Shown here piece by piece: positions 22,680 through 34,888 of a stretch of DNA of 59,004 nucleotides. The notes below the pieces were generated by a model, which searched no databases, was not told the DNA's origin, and saw nothing but the letters and a program-made list of their open reading frames with translations. Origin of the DNA: Collybiopsis luxurians FD-317 M1 (lineage: Eukaryota > Basidiomycota > Agaricomycetes > Agaricales > Omphalotaceae); assembly GCA_000827265.1 (NCBI GenBank), contig KN834801.1, positions 263,684-322,687 of the forward strand, written 5' to 3'. The translations under genes and the position numbers were made by a program. The stretch's first letter is position 1; every line of letters starts with the position of its first letter.

Positions 22680-24396
22680 GAGCTGAAGAAGGAATCACAA
22701 ATGAGAGATTGCCCCCCAAAATTATATATGAAATTAGATATACATTGCGATACACCATATTACAGACTTCTTCGGGATTCCGATCTTCACACCACTTGGG
22801 AAAGGTTCAGAATGTTCCTTTCCCAGGAGAAGACACTGAACGTGGTCCTCAGACTGAGTCAGACGTACAATGCGAATCAAAGGTCACCTTCTGCTCTTTC
22901 ATTAGGAAAATTTCTGCGTTACATTTGGGCCAAAAACAATATTAATCCTTATTGTGCTGTGATGCGGGCCAGGAAACATGCATGCATGAGGCAAGTTCAA
23001 TCAGGTTTGATCTTAAGACTGTTCGAATACTGTTTTTACCATTGCATCGTGAAGCACTTAAATTCTCCACTCTCAAAAAGCGGCCTCCAATCCTGCTCAA
23101 TGCCAAAGGTCACTCCAAGATTATCCTCTAGAAACTCCTCTATGAGGTCACGCTCTCCGTCTCCTTTCAGAATGCTTCCTGTGAGCCTTACAGGCCCTGG
23201 TGTATTGCAGCTGGCCATAAGTTCAGGTATTTAACCACTGCTCAATGTGCCTGATGATTTGTAGATGGAGTCAGAAACATTTGGTTTATATTTTGGGCTT
23301 GAATACCCGGGCCCTCAAGCTAGACAATTTATGTCCAGAATCTCTACGCTCCCTCGAACTGGAAGAGTGAAGCATTTGATGATCTTAATTACTGGTACCC
23401 CTGACCACCTGCAGCCTCTTCCATATCGTTCCAAAATTACTGAATCAGAAATGGGCCAATTTTGCCTTATCCAGGCATTGACTGGTCTCCTCCTATGGCC
23501 ACTCCTTCCAGAGAGTATCTTTGTTGCCCGACTGCGGGATGAACTGGCTTTCCTCAGGATTGCTCATATTTGTATCCAGCGATATGAATTGACAACAGGT
23601 AGAGACAATTAAGGCTGGCTGATCGTTGACAGTGAAGTTCCATGATGTACAGTGAGTAATTTTTTGGCATGTCGCAAGTCGAAGATTTCTTTGTAGACTC
23701 AATGAGGACATGGTTAAGGCAAGCGCTGGGCTTGAAAGTTATGCGCGGTTTCGGAAGTGTTTTTCATTCATTGTAATTTATGCATCAGAGAGGTCAGTTT
23801 CTCTGACTTTTTGGCCTCTTCTGCGCGGGATCGCTTAGACTGGATCAAGATTGCAGGCATGAATTGTCACCAATCTCATCAGAAGAATGCTGATCTAACT
23901 TGAGAGGCTTCCAAAGGTAAGACAGTTTCTATCCAGTTAAACGATAATGGAAATAGGCGAATGATTTTGCAGGAGGATGTCTTCGGAATCGTGATTATCA
24001 GATGGACTGTGGACACAACTGTCCGTCAATGGTGAGTAGTATCTCATGACAGGTCGCAGTGTCATTTGGATCAGGACTTCATGGATACTGGAGCTTGCTA
24101 GAGCTTAGCGTTGACAGGGAACCTGATCGAGATAGCTGGTTCCGGCAATCATCATGATGTTATGTTTGCATTGATCATATACTATGGTGTTTTAATGATC
24201 TTCTTTTTGCATGGAACATATATGGTCAACTGAAAGCTATAAATACAGGGTATATTTACATTGCTAAGCAGAAAATTCGAATATTTCCTCTATTTGCATT
24301 GCTTAAACCAGTACTACAGTTTTTGAGAACTGGTCTACTGTGAGCAAGAGAAGCATTCCTCCTCGGAAATTGACTCTGACTGATATTTAGGCCAGA
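22680..24396. other. Unresolved region, no confident gene
   Basis: Open frames exist on both strands (plus 22701-23234 and 23265-23612; minus 23218-23036) and contradict one another. A possible plus-strand intron (GTATTT...TTGTAG at about 23226-23264) lies between two of them. I see no family motif. The rest to the F-box relic is A/T-rich and non-coding by eye. Confidence 0.25.
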
Positions 24397-25986
24397 ATGG
24401 CACCGGGAGCCAGATTTTATCTTGCCCAAGTCAGAATCGAGGATCCAGTGTTCCTGACACCAGATGATGTACTCTTCCTACAAACCCAGATAGTGGATAT
24501 TGAATGTCAGATGACTCAGTTCAAGAAAGAGGCGCTGGAACATTTGAAAGAAAGTTCACAGGTGACTGCAATTGAACATCGACAAGAGGCCATGCATACG
24601 CAGATATTGTTACTCAAAAATGTTCTTGCTCCCATCCGGCATATTCCCTTTGATATTCTCTTTTTGATATTCAAGCTTGTCTGTTGCAGCACATCCAAAA
24701 TCCTTGACGCTATGCATTCCGCGACCATTATTTCTCAGGTCTGCATAGCTTGGAGCAAAGCTGCTCATGCTACATCTCGAATCTGGACTCGATTGAGCCT
24801 TTCCTTTAAACTGAACCCTAGATCATTTTTAGGTGACTTTTCTTGGGTCAAAGCTTGGCTCACTCGGAGTTGAGGAAGGCCATTAAAGGTTTTGATCGAG
24901 CTCGTACCGGAGATTCGCCCTGATGAAGTTCCCATTCATAAACTCACCCAGTTGGTCAAGTCTATTGCTCCATTCTCTTGCCAAATTCAAACCATGACAG
25001 TCTTGGGAGATCCTGATACATACTGTCCACTGTTCCGCCTTCCACCCTCTTCCTTCCTAATGTTGGAAGAGATTTGCATTGGCCTCGTATGCGGTTCTGA
25101 TTCTAAGAAGACTGCAACCCTTTTGAAAGGCCCCAAACTCTGATGTGTCACTATTGGCGAGCTGTTCTGTCATGACTCATCCGAGCCCTCTGTCCTAGAG
25201 TCATTTGCACTGGCAGAGGAGCAACTGACTATGCTGGTTATTCGTGGCCCAAAATTCCAGTCAGATTGGGCTGTATATCTGGATGTGTTACAGCAGTGTA
25301 AAGCCCTTGAGCATTTAACCATCTATTTGTCATTGCCATTACTGTCTGCTCAGCCCTTTCTGGGATTCCATGAAGGAACCTCAGTGTCTCTGCCGGGACT
25401 ACGAACACTGGACGTCACTTGTCATCAGGTGACAGGGAGTGGGGTGAACCTTTTGCAATGTCTGACCTGCCTGCATCTTGAGGGACTGGTCTTATCATGG
25501 CGGGGTCAAAATTTGCTTGAGCTTGTTCTGGATGTTACCAATTTCCAGAGCCGCTCAGCTGTTGCATTATTGGTTTTAACACTGGATTTGACAGGAATCG
25601 GCCAGATATTGGGACAGCATTCGCACTTCATCACCGGGCAGATAGTAAATTTGCTGACAATATTTCCTACAGTCACAAGATTCAAGTTGCTTTTGAAGGT
25701 CTACGATGTAGATCATTTAATCCAAGCAATGATCTGGAATGGGGATGAAAGCCAGCCAAAACTTCTCCCAAAGCTCAGGATCCTGGAGTTTGTTCAGCGT
25801 GAAGCAACCAGTGATCAACATTCAACTTTGCATTTGGAAGCCATGGTCTCTTCCCGCTGTGCTGCAAATGGGAGCGAAGGCAGACTAGAGGCTTTGTTTT
25901 TGTATGGGTCACAATTTGGGGAGGATAGTGTGCGTATTCAAGAGTGCAAACTTGGCATTGAATTGCATTATAATAGTTACACCTAA
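24397..25986 (+). pseudogene. F-box-like protein with two in-frame TGA
   Basis: A single-exon frame from ATG 24397 runs to TAA 25984-25986. It starts with a coiled helix (FLQTQIVDIECQMTQFKKEA), then LAPIRHIPFDILFLIFKLVC, the pattern of Agaricomycete F-box-like proteins. A long Leu-rich region resembling degenerate LRR-type F-box C-termini follows (ALEHLTIYLSLPLLSAQ, KLRILEFVQREATSD). Two TGA codons, 24871-24873 and 25141-25143, interrupt the same frame, and good sequence continues on each side (AWLTRS / GRPLKVLIELVPEI; LLKGPKL / CVTIGELFCHD). Both fit CGA-to-TGA changes. F-box proteins recruit substrates to SCF ubiquitin ligases. This family is usually large and variable, so the target is unknown. 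Confidence 0.75.
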
Positions 25987-26362
25987 ACTCTTGAATTTAT
26001 TCAGAAACTATACACAATTACCCATGTTTTTAAGCAAAAGAAAGTATGATCAAACCTCTGTGAAATTCATAACCATGTTATAATGATTCACATCTTTGCA
26101 TTGAAGTAGTATCATTATCGAGACATCCAGATGCCCTGACATACCGATATCAAAATGTCAAAATGGCATAACTGCAAAGATATTGTGGCACATACAAGAC
26201 TGTCATTACGCCACATATGTGAGTTCGTGACTGACAACAGGGAGGAGGAAGGAGACGAAGCATTTGAAAGACTTGCTGATGAGTGCTTTTGGTGCTTGGT
26301 GCTTATTGATCATAACTGCTGCTCAGTGCCACAGTATCTTTGCCGTCACGCCATTTGTTTTG

Positions 26363-26458
26363 ATATCAGTATGTCACGGCATCTGAACGTCTCAATATCC
26401 ACATGTCACAGCATCTGGACGTCTCGATATCTGCATGTCACAGCATATGGATGTTATG
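26363..26458. repeat. 32-base tandem repeat, three copies
   Basis: Three adjacent 32-base units begin ATATC at 26363, 26395 and 26427, with shared cores like ATGTCACAGCATCTGGACGT. Related ATGTCA and GACGTC words extend to about 26500. The unit is probably non-coding. Confidence 0.8.
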
Positions 26459-26601
26459 ATGTCATGTATGTAAAGACGTCAAGACATCTTGATATCTGTT
26501 ACAACTATATTCCAAGAGGAAATTTAAAAAATCTTCTGAATTTCCTCAGTGAGCTTTTTGGAATAATATTTTAATTTTCTTCTGGACTAATTGCTTGGCA
26601 A

Positions 26602-26922
26602 GTATTCAAAATCTCCTTCCCATAATGTTCAGAATATTTGGCAGGTAAATATTCTNNNNNNNNNNNNNNNNNNNNNNNNNNNNNNNNNNNNNNNNNNNNN
26701 NNNNNNNNNNNNNNNNNNNNNNNNNNNNNNNNNNNNNNNNNNNNNNNNNNNNNNNNNNNNNNNNNNNNNNNNNNNNNNNNNNNNNNNNNNNNNNNNNNNN
26801 NNNNNNNNNNNNNNNNNNNNNNNNNNNNNNNNNNNNNNNNNNNNNNNNNNNNNNNNNNNNNNNNNNNNNNNATATTTGGCAGGTAAATATTCTGAACATT
26901 ATGGGAAGGAGATTTTGAATAC
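26602..26922. repeat. 38-base inverted repeats flanking an assembly gap
   Basis: The arm at 26602-26639 is an exact reverse complement of 26885-26922. Inside each arm lies the same direct sequence GGCAGGTAAATATTCT or its equivalent. AGAATATTT-GGCAGGT-AAATATTCT is itself a small hairpin. Positions 26656-26871 are Ns. The gap therefore sits inside a palindrome, suggesting an inverted or tandem array that could not be assembled. A MITE-like foldback element is possible. ORFs reported across the Ns are meaningless. Confidence 0.8.
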
Positions 26923-27394
26923 CTCCTCGGCATTTATTTTGAATCATTTTTGTCTCTTCTTTGATAGAATATTTTGACAAATCTGTAGCATGTTATCTGG
27001 CATCTATTTATTATACATGCTTCAAATTTAACTTAAAAAAATTCACTATACTTGCTCAAGGATTAATTGAAGAAAATTGAAAATAAATATAAAAATTTTG
27101 CTGAATTACCACTTGGCAGAGATTGTTACTAATATCCCTATATTTTCCATATATTTTCCCAGGGGCTATCCTTGAATCCCCGCAGTGTGTGTATAGACTT
27201 CAGATCATGGACTTAGATGCTTACTTAAGCCTCAAAGACCTGAGTTTTGGGCGTCAGGACTTACATACTTCGATGTCCACATGATTATTCAAGTATTGCA
27301 TGTGTATGGAGTCATGTGTTTTACCTCGTACATAAGGCCTAAAATTTCAAGCTTTGGGTGCCAATCCATTTCATCTTGAACCTTATCGGCGAGC
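26923..27394. other. A/T-rich spacer, no gene seen
   Basis: The sequence is A/T-rich, with no open frame of interest, and precedes the ATG of the JmjC relic. Confidence 0.4.
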
Positions 27395-30300
27395 ATGAAT
27401 GAAAACTTGCCTGCCACTTTTGATCAACTATCATCTCAGCTACAGCCTCTGGTATCTAATGACCACAGGGTGTTGAAGAGACTCCTCTCTACAGAAACAG
27501 CTGATCCTGCTCTTCAGGTGGTGTTGACAGCTATATTACTTGGTTGATTTGATTGAATATCTCTTCTGATGCAGCCATTTGGAAATGCTATGGAGACTCA
27601 TTTTAGCCATATCATGTCCACCAATGCAATCTGGCTAAATCTCAAGGCACCGGGCAATACTTTGCAAACAAAATTCACACCAGCGCAATGGCATGAATTT
27701 GTTTCGCCAATTTTATATCTTCACCTGTTTCATATGTTGAAGGATCCAGAAAGTCCATTGTTAGAATTGGGAACTACCCAGTGCTCATTGCCATTGGAGA
27801 TTCCTAGTGGGATTACCTCACCTGTGTGTAGCCTCAAGCTCTGTCACTGTTTCACTCACTGATAAACTTTAAGTTCCATCTTCTAATGAGTGGCTCTGGA
27901 TGGCCCTGGGTAATTAAAGATCTTCATGACAACTTCACACCGGATGCCGCCCATTTCCCTGCATCTGATCAAGAACTTTCTGATCAGCCAGCAATTCTAA
28001 GCATTCTCAATAGAAGTGGACACCTACTTCACAAAAGCAAGCTTGATATTATTCAATTGAATTTGAATTTTGCTGCATTACATATGTCACACCTTACACA
28101 AATGGTATGGTAACTTGCTATATGTTCTGTGAATCTCATGCTTATTGAGACTGTGGCTAGGGAATCTTGGATTATCCTAAAAGCTGGGATGCATTTGTAG
28201 TGCAGTTGAAAAAGTTTTTCTCTGGGTATGATCCAACTTGTTCAAAGTATCTTTAAATTAATCAATCAACTTTGTCATGCAGGTCTAATTCTTCTCCTTT
28301 GAACCTTCCAACACATTTGGAAAGGGATTATAAGCGGATGGAGTGGCTTTTTCCTCTTCTCATTGCTTTAGCCATCACACCATTAATTTTATTGCATCCC
28401 ACAGCTCTGTACACTACCAGTGCAAACCGTGATACACTTTTGCGGGTGAGTTCAAATGTTTATCTGTAATTTTATCAAATGTTCAATATTTTTGCTTTCC
28501 ACTTTTTGCATAGATTGCCCTGGCACTTGGTCCCACTTCAGAGCGTCCATCTTCTCTTCAGGCTGTTGAGAAAATGATCTGGACAAAGCTGATTGAGATG
28601 GCCAATGGGACTAAAACTTCCCTTGACCTTATCAAAGAGCTGTTGGATAAAATCCCAGATGTGGAGAACTTTATGAGCACCATCTCAGAGAGAGATGCTC
28701 AATTCTTTTTCCCAGGTACATTTCTCTACTAACCCTTTCTGGTAGTCCTCTCACATATTGCATCTAGATATTTCCACATCAGCTCCCATATCCTCTTCAA
28801 CACAAATAGAAATGGTTGAAGAAGCAACTTGTTTGTTTTGTGGCTTTTGTAGCTGCTCCCATACTTATAGATATTTTTGGTTAGCATCTCAGTCATCACA
28901 GCCTCTGTCTGTGAGCAAGGATTTACCTCCACCTACCATGGCTCAAACATCCCATGACATTCTACCACATGATGACCCACCTATCACTCCAATAGATGTA
29001 GACATCACACCTGGTCTACCAGCAGACACCAGCTGCGCATCATCACCTGGAGCATCCCCTGTGGGTATTATGGAGGACACATCCCCTGCCATGCCCTCAG
29101 AGCCTCATACCCCAAATGTGCCAATTGTGGATCCCACACCTATGGTAGCAATGAGTCTTGGTGGAGCTTTGGTCTCTCCTACCACTGCCACTGAGTCCAC
29201 TGATGTGGATGCTACACCTGGTCTACCTGTGGATAAAACTTACAGGTCATCTCCTGGAATGTCTGATGTGCCCATTATGGATGAAATATTTCCCCATGCA
29301 CCTCCAGAGGATGATACACTTAGCGTGCGGGCTCTGATTATGAGTTCTACACCTGCAATAACCCCCAATCTTGAGGGAGTTTTGTTTCTTCCTGCCCCAC
29401 CCCTGCTGATATAGATATTACATCTGGTCTATTGTCTGGCTCTGGCTTCATGTTGTCTCCTGAAATATCTCCTGCTCCTCTTATTAATGACATATCCCCT
29501 AATGCACCTCTAGCAGATGATTCACTCAGTGTACAGGCCCCATCTATGAGCCCTACACCTGCAGTAACCACTAATTTGGGTGGAGCTTTGTTTCTTCCTG
29601 CTGCCACCACTCCCACCAATATGGATGTTACACCTGACCTGATAACAGGTATTGATTATATGTCATCTCCTCAAATGTCTCTCATGGAGGAGATATCCTC
29701 TCATCTACCATTTGGAGATAGCCCACTTAGTGTTCAGGCTCAAGTTATGAGTTCTCCACCTGTGGGCATGGTTGATGTTGATAGAGACTTGTCTCTTAGC
29801 CCTATTACCACTATCAGCAGTGTTGACACAACACTTGGTTTGTTATATTTTGTGCAGCCTCTCTCAAAAATCTCATAGGAAGCCCATCTTTTAGAAAACT
29901 CCACAGATGCTGCTGGCTACATTAATACCCATGCCAGTTCATCCAACCCTGTCACCGATCAAAACATACCCTCTCTGTCAGCCCCTAAGGATTTAGCTCA
30001 AGGTACTGTTTCCAAATTGTTTGATTGCAAGGGAAAGCACCCTGCTGTTGTATATCAAGGTGAACTCATTCATGCAACCCTTCCTCTCTTCAATGTCTCA
30101 TTCAATTTTCCCCACATTTTAGAGCATGCCACAACTACTACTGGCTCTATCAATACCTCTGCTAATTTATTCAGCTCTTTTACTACTCAAGACACACTCT
30201 CTCAAACAGCTCCCAAGGATATAGCTCAAACCATCACTGAATCATTTAATCAAGTGGAAGATTGTTCCAATGATGAAACAACCCTTCAGCTTATCAGCAA

Positions 30301-32577
30301 AAGAAAGCGTAGGCTATCAGATGAAGGTGAACATGTCACCATCCCCCCCGAAGTTAGGTGTTCCACACGCCTTAGTACCAAGGCAGCTTCAGCAGACATG
30401 GCTATATTATCTAGGACCCAGCCTCAGAAACAGCCACAACAGCACACCAATTGCACATCTACAAAAGTCAGGCACCATGTATCCCCTGTCAAACCTGATT
30501 TTGAGCCCCAAATTATCCAACCAAAATGACCTCCTATGTATGAAGCAGAGACTGACAAGCCGGTAAGCACTTTTCCAGCTCATTTGACTTGAGGACACCC
30601 CTTGATTGTTGTGCAGCTACTTTTAGGCAAGGAGATGGTCTTCTGTGATTACTCCTTCAAGACAAGAAAGGTACTCACACCTTGCAGCTATGTATGTACC
30701 CCCTCTTGCTGCACATGCCATGTATTTGGCCTGATGTTTGATTATTACAGAGTGAGGATGTTCTTACAGAGCTTGAATCTGTGTGCAATTGTGTCCTTAA
30801 TTGTGCAAATGCTGATGGTTGAGCAAAATGTGGCTTTCCATCTGAAGAGTGGAGGCCTTCAAAGGCTGATGATGTCCAGGAAATTGATGTAAACAATTGG
30901 GCCAATCACGACATGTACCCAGCATCACTCAAACAAGCAATACTTGCCCAGCATAAAGTGATTGTTATATGCAATGCCAAGCCCTATGGAATGCTGCACT
31001 TCAATGAAACCTCTCTTCGTGAAAATTTAGGTGCCCTACATATTGAGAGGGTGATTCATGGTAACAGTTGGTCTAATTTTGATTTGTGCATTGTGTTCAT
31101 GCAACTTCTTGCAGATTCATCCTTAGAAGACCAACCACAGTCTGCAAAAAAGCCCTCTACTTCATCAGAAAGTCCACTGCTTGCCTTTACCCAAGAACCT
31201 GATGCAGTTCATTGCTTGGGGACCTACCATGACCTGCTAGAAGCCTCCAAACATTCTGATGGAAAAATACTAAACTTTCTTGACAACCCAGTCTCACCTG
31301 ATAAAACACCACCTCCTATTGGCATTGCAACTGACTCTGAGGCAGAGCAGGGTGAGAATGCTAACATTACTCATAAGCGGTGGGGCCTGGCAGCTACAGC
31401 GTGGGCAATTCATGGAGGCCATATTGATGCTATTGGGTATGCAACATATGTCTCCCCCATGACTGGTGAAAAATGTTGGATCGTTGCCATTCCAAAGAGG
31501 CAGGATGATTTGGGAGAAGTTTCTGCATTTGGTGAAGAATACACCAAAGACCTCAGGAATTGCCAAGATTGGAACATATACTCTGTATTACTGCGACGTG
31601 GGGATACTCTGTAAGTTCTTGTGTTCAAACATTTATCTCAGTATTCAGCGTTTGCTTTGTAGCATCATGCCTCCTTGTACACCACATTATGTTATTACTC
31701 TTGACCACTGCATTTGCTTGGGTGGCCATTTTTACTGTGCACAGACAATGCAGCAAACTGGATATGGGATTTTCCAGACCTTCGTAGCAGCTGGCCTTCT
31801 CACAAATACATGACACCTGGAGGGGCTGAGAAGCCTCCAATTTATTATCAAGTACTGGGCATCCATCATTTGTAATGACTCAGACAGCTACATGGCCATG
31901 GTCCACAATGCTGGTAGCCAGGTAAAAGAAGATGGTATGTGTATTAGGTAAAATGTGGTATACCATGATCTGATTAATTTTTTGAAGGTTCCCATATTAT
32001 TCCTCACCTTCCAAATTTTAGTATTCTTCATGATGTGATTGCATTTCTCATGCTTTACAACCTCATCCAGCTAGGCTCCATTCTGGACTACCGTCGCTAT
32101 TTGGAGAAATACAATAATGATATCTATGATGATGAAACACACATTCCCTTCCATGATGTGCAGAACTACAAAGAGGCCAAGGTTCATGTGCACAAGCTGC
32201 GGGAGTGGCTTTTCCAGCATTTCCTCTTGGATTTGGAAGGTGAAGTAGGTGATGGCTTGAGTGCTACCAACCGTCTCAAGGCCAAGAGCAATGCTTGGCT
32301 GGTGATGCAATGCAAAGTGCTTATTCTGCACAAAGTGGAAATGGAGGACAGAGAGGTAGTGGGGGAACATAGTTTGGTTTTGGCCAAAGATGTTAAGGCA
32401 GCCATGGAAGAGGACTTACTTCTGGATAAGGATTTGGGATTTGAAGAGCATTGGCCAGAGGGTGAGGTTGAAGATGTGCAGGAATGGGTGAAATTATGGA
32501 AGGATGAAGCTGAGTCATACAGCTATGCCTTTCCTGTGGACCCTAATGGAGGGAAATATGTTCCCAAAGTCCAATAA
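27395..32577 (+). pseudogene. Long JmjC-domain gene relic
   Basis: The ATG at 27395 opens MNENLPATFDQLSSQLQPLV. A chain of well-phased introns (GTGGTG...TGCAG, GTATGG...GCTAG, GTATGA...TGCAG, GTGAGT...CATAG, GTACAT...TCTAG) builds an open N-terminal region of roughly 380 residues. A Pro/Ser/Thr repeat region (28980-29800) and a basic linker follow. The JmjC core is RWGLAATAWAIHGGHIDAIG, where H-I-D is the His-x-Asp iron ligand. It continues SPMTGEKCWIVAIPK and, after an intron, IMPPCTPHYVITLDHCICLG with the distal His. The C-terminus is acidic and helical to TAA 32575-32577. Breaks are a frameshift near 29400, TAG 29876-29878, and TGAs at 30527-30529, 30820-30822 and 31811-31813. The length and repeat tail suggest a transposon-associated member of the JmjC family. 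Confidence 0.7.
28980..29800 (+). repeat. Degenerate coding repeat of about 205-213 bases in JmjC relic
   Basis: Related words recur at about 29154 (SLGGALVSP), 29367 (NLEGVLFLP) and 29572 (NLGGALFLP), and with SVRALIMSSTPA, SVQAPSMSPTPA and SVQAQVMSSPPV. The unit encodes about 70 Pro/Ser/Thr/Asp-rich residues. It is likely a disordered linker that grew by tandem duplication. Confidence 0.65.
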
Positions 32578-32846
32578 ATCTTTGGGATTGGGTATAATTG
32601 AACCAAGTTGTACAGCTGGATGGTTAAAAACATTCACAACATTTTGTCAATCTATGCAGACTTTTTGTTAGTTAGGGATGCTAGAAAAATGGTATTCTGT
32701 TATTCTCTACCAGGGTAATGCAGTGGTGGCAAAAAAAGGCTATATAACATCATCTAATGATGAGAACCAGGTAAGTAGATGATAATTTATGCAGCTGTCC
32801 TAAAGTCTATGCAGCAAACTGTGAGGAACATAGTTGCCAACCTACT

Positions 32847-34883
32847 CTACCACTGCCCAGACTTTAGCTCATCTAAGGTACAAAACTTTGCTAAAGCATC
32901 CTTCCAGCAATTGTTATGCCTCGACCACATCTCTGCATAGCCTTCTGGATCTTCGGCTGCAAATGCTTCCTCAGTTCTTCCCCCATACTCCAGCCATCGT
33001 CAAATATCACCTGCTGTGTATTGCGTGACAGAAACATGAGTTTCCCCAGCTCCTACTGGGATATTGGAATGACAGAGTAAGGCAGAGGGCAGAAGAATTG
33101 TTGCACCAGGAGGAAATTCAAGAATGACCTTGAAGTCCCAAAGGACTAGGTGCCTGCCAAGTTTCCAGTCATAGTTGCCACCACTGGTAATGGCACAGGG
33201 TACTGTTATGTCATTTTTGGAGTCAGTATGTATATAGGTCCAAGTTGAGGGGCCAAAGTTCACAGTCATAGAGGAGAAGACGCTGTTGCTGAAGTTCAGT
33301 TCAAGATGAGGAAGCCTTTCCTTCAGCTGGACATTACGATGGCAGAGATCTTGATAAAGCCTAGGGAACCACCGAGCTAGGGCAGCTAAAAAGAGGTAAG
33401 CGTAAGTAGGACGGTGTATTAAAGGCTCACCGCTTTGATTCCCTGCAACCCGACGAAAAGAATCTCTGCTCATGAGCTCCTCCATCATGCCCTGCCGCTT
33501 GTCACTCATACGCATCGGCTCTGGCTGCCCTTTTCCATATGAAATCCCTCGGGCGGCAGCAGGAAAGCCACCTCTCTTATGCTTCTTTTCCTTGGCCTCC
33601 CACTTGGTTTCTTTCCCTTTCTCAAGTATTGCCTTGGTCATGTCCTCAATGTCTTCAGCATATGTTGGGTCACTGGGGCTACCAATCCTGACAACCAAAA
33701 GGTGGCCACTGTCGTCTTGAAGGGCCACACTCTGCCTAAGTGCCTCAGGTTAAGAACAGCAGCTTCAAATACACCACCCACACCCTTTCTTGAATGGGAC
33801 CAGTCTGAAGTCTTGCTCAAGCAGGCTGTCTAACTCCCTCTTTTTTTTGGCCCCATAGAAGTTGCAGTCTGCCCCAATGTAGCCTCCTGATGTAAAAGGA
33901 AGCCCTTCACTCTTTAGCTCGCTGGACATTGCCTCTACAGGCAACACATGTTTCACGAAGGCTTTGCCGGTGCCTGCTTCATGTCCATCACACTCAACTC
34001 GTTTATTGCAGGCAATTTTCCAACATTTATTCCGGTAAGATTGCTTCTTGCATTGCTGAGATGCATTTTCTGAGGCAGATTCATTGGCACAAGATTCCAC
34101 CGGTCATTTCAGCGATGGGGGAGGAGGAGGAGGTGCATATGAGGTCCCATGAGGAGGCAGGTGTGGGGGATGAGGGGCAGGAATGCTAAGGGTTTCTTCG
34201 GTCGCATTGGCTTGATGCATATTGGGCAAGGGAGGAAGGGCATGTGATTGGCTGTAGACATCCCCCGCGAGTTCTTCTGGTAGCTCTATGTCGGAGTCAT
34301 CATCCACGTTGAATAGTTGGCAGCCAAGGGCCACGTGGAGGAGGTCTCGAATGCTGACATTTACTTGGAAAGCCTGCAGAATGTCGCCAATTGAGTGTGT
34401 CTAGAAAACCATTAGCCTCGGCAAGGTTGTATCTAGAGGCATACTCACTTGGGTCTTGTCAAATGGCATGGTTTTGTGCGCTGAAGGAGCTAAATGAAGG
34501 CAACAGAGTGTTACGCATTAGCCACAAAAGGAACTTGAAATCTGGGCCAATAAAATGTGTCAATGCCTCTACACCTCTGGCTGCAACTCCCACCATGTCC
34601 AGGTTCGAACATAGTGGGCATCGCTCCATGGGCAGATTCCAGGCTCAACAAGGAGGGTCTGGCTTACTGAAGGTCAAAGGGAAAAAAGAAGGAGATCGGG
34701 GCTGTGAAGGAGACAAAGAAGTTACAGTATTGATAAACATAGAAAGTTCAGGTCACATGTACCATGTCAATTTGCAAATGATGGCATCGTATCTTCCTTC
34801 CTCAACTATTTTATCCATTGTTCGCTTGTCCCATTGCGTGTTTAGGTTCTCAAGGTACGTGCCCAGGTTTGGAGCAAACAGGG
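32847..34883 (-). pseudogene. TET/JBP-type 2-oxoglutarate dioxygenase relic
   Basis: Read on the minus strand, the 5' part contains RCPLCSNLDMVGVAARGVEA, a Cys-x2-Cys zinc-like start, then FIGPDFKFLLWLMRN. HKTMPFDKTQ is joined by a GTGAGT...TCTAG intron to THSIGDILQAFQVNVSIRDL. The catalytic half follows: ALQDDSGHLLVVRIGSPSD, FGPSTWTYIHTDSKND (His-x-Asp), LVLWDFKVILEFPPGATIL, then SALLCHSNIPV with the distal His and VSVTQYTAG. This is the fungal TET/JBP dioxygenase pattern, whose relatives oxidise 5-methylcytosine. Breaks are TGAs at 34645-34647, 34104-34106 and 33000-33002, and a two-base frameshift near 34485 just before HKTMPF. The usual Arg before the VSVTQY motif reads His. The end is TAG 32847-32849. 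It converges on the JmjC relic across 269 bases. Confidence 0.75.
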
Positions 34884-34888
34884 AATTA

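Noticed and set aside
23036..23234. Minus-strand 60-codon ORF versus plus-strand 177-codon ORF
   Set aside because: Both look protein-like and contradict each other. Without splice or homology support neither is called.
26571..26980. ORFs spanning the N block
   Set aside because: They consist mostly of unknown residues and simply cross the assembly gap.
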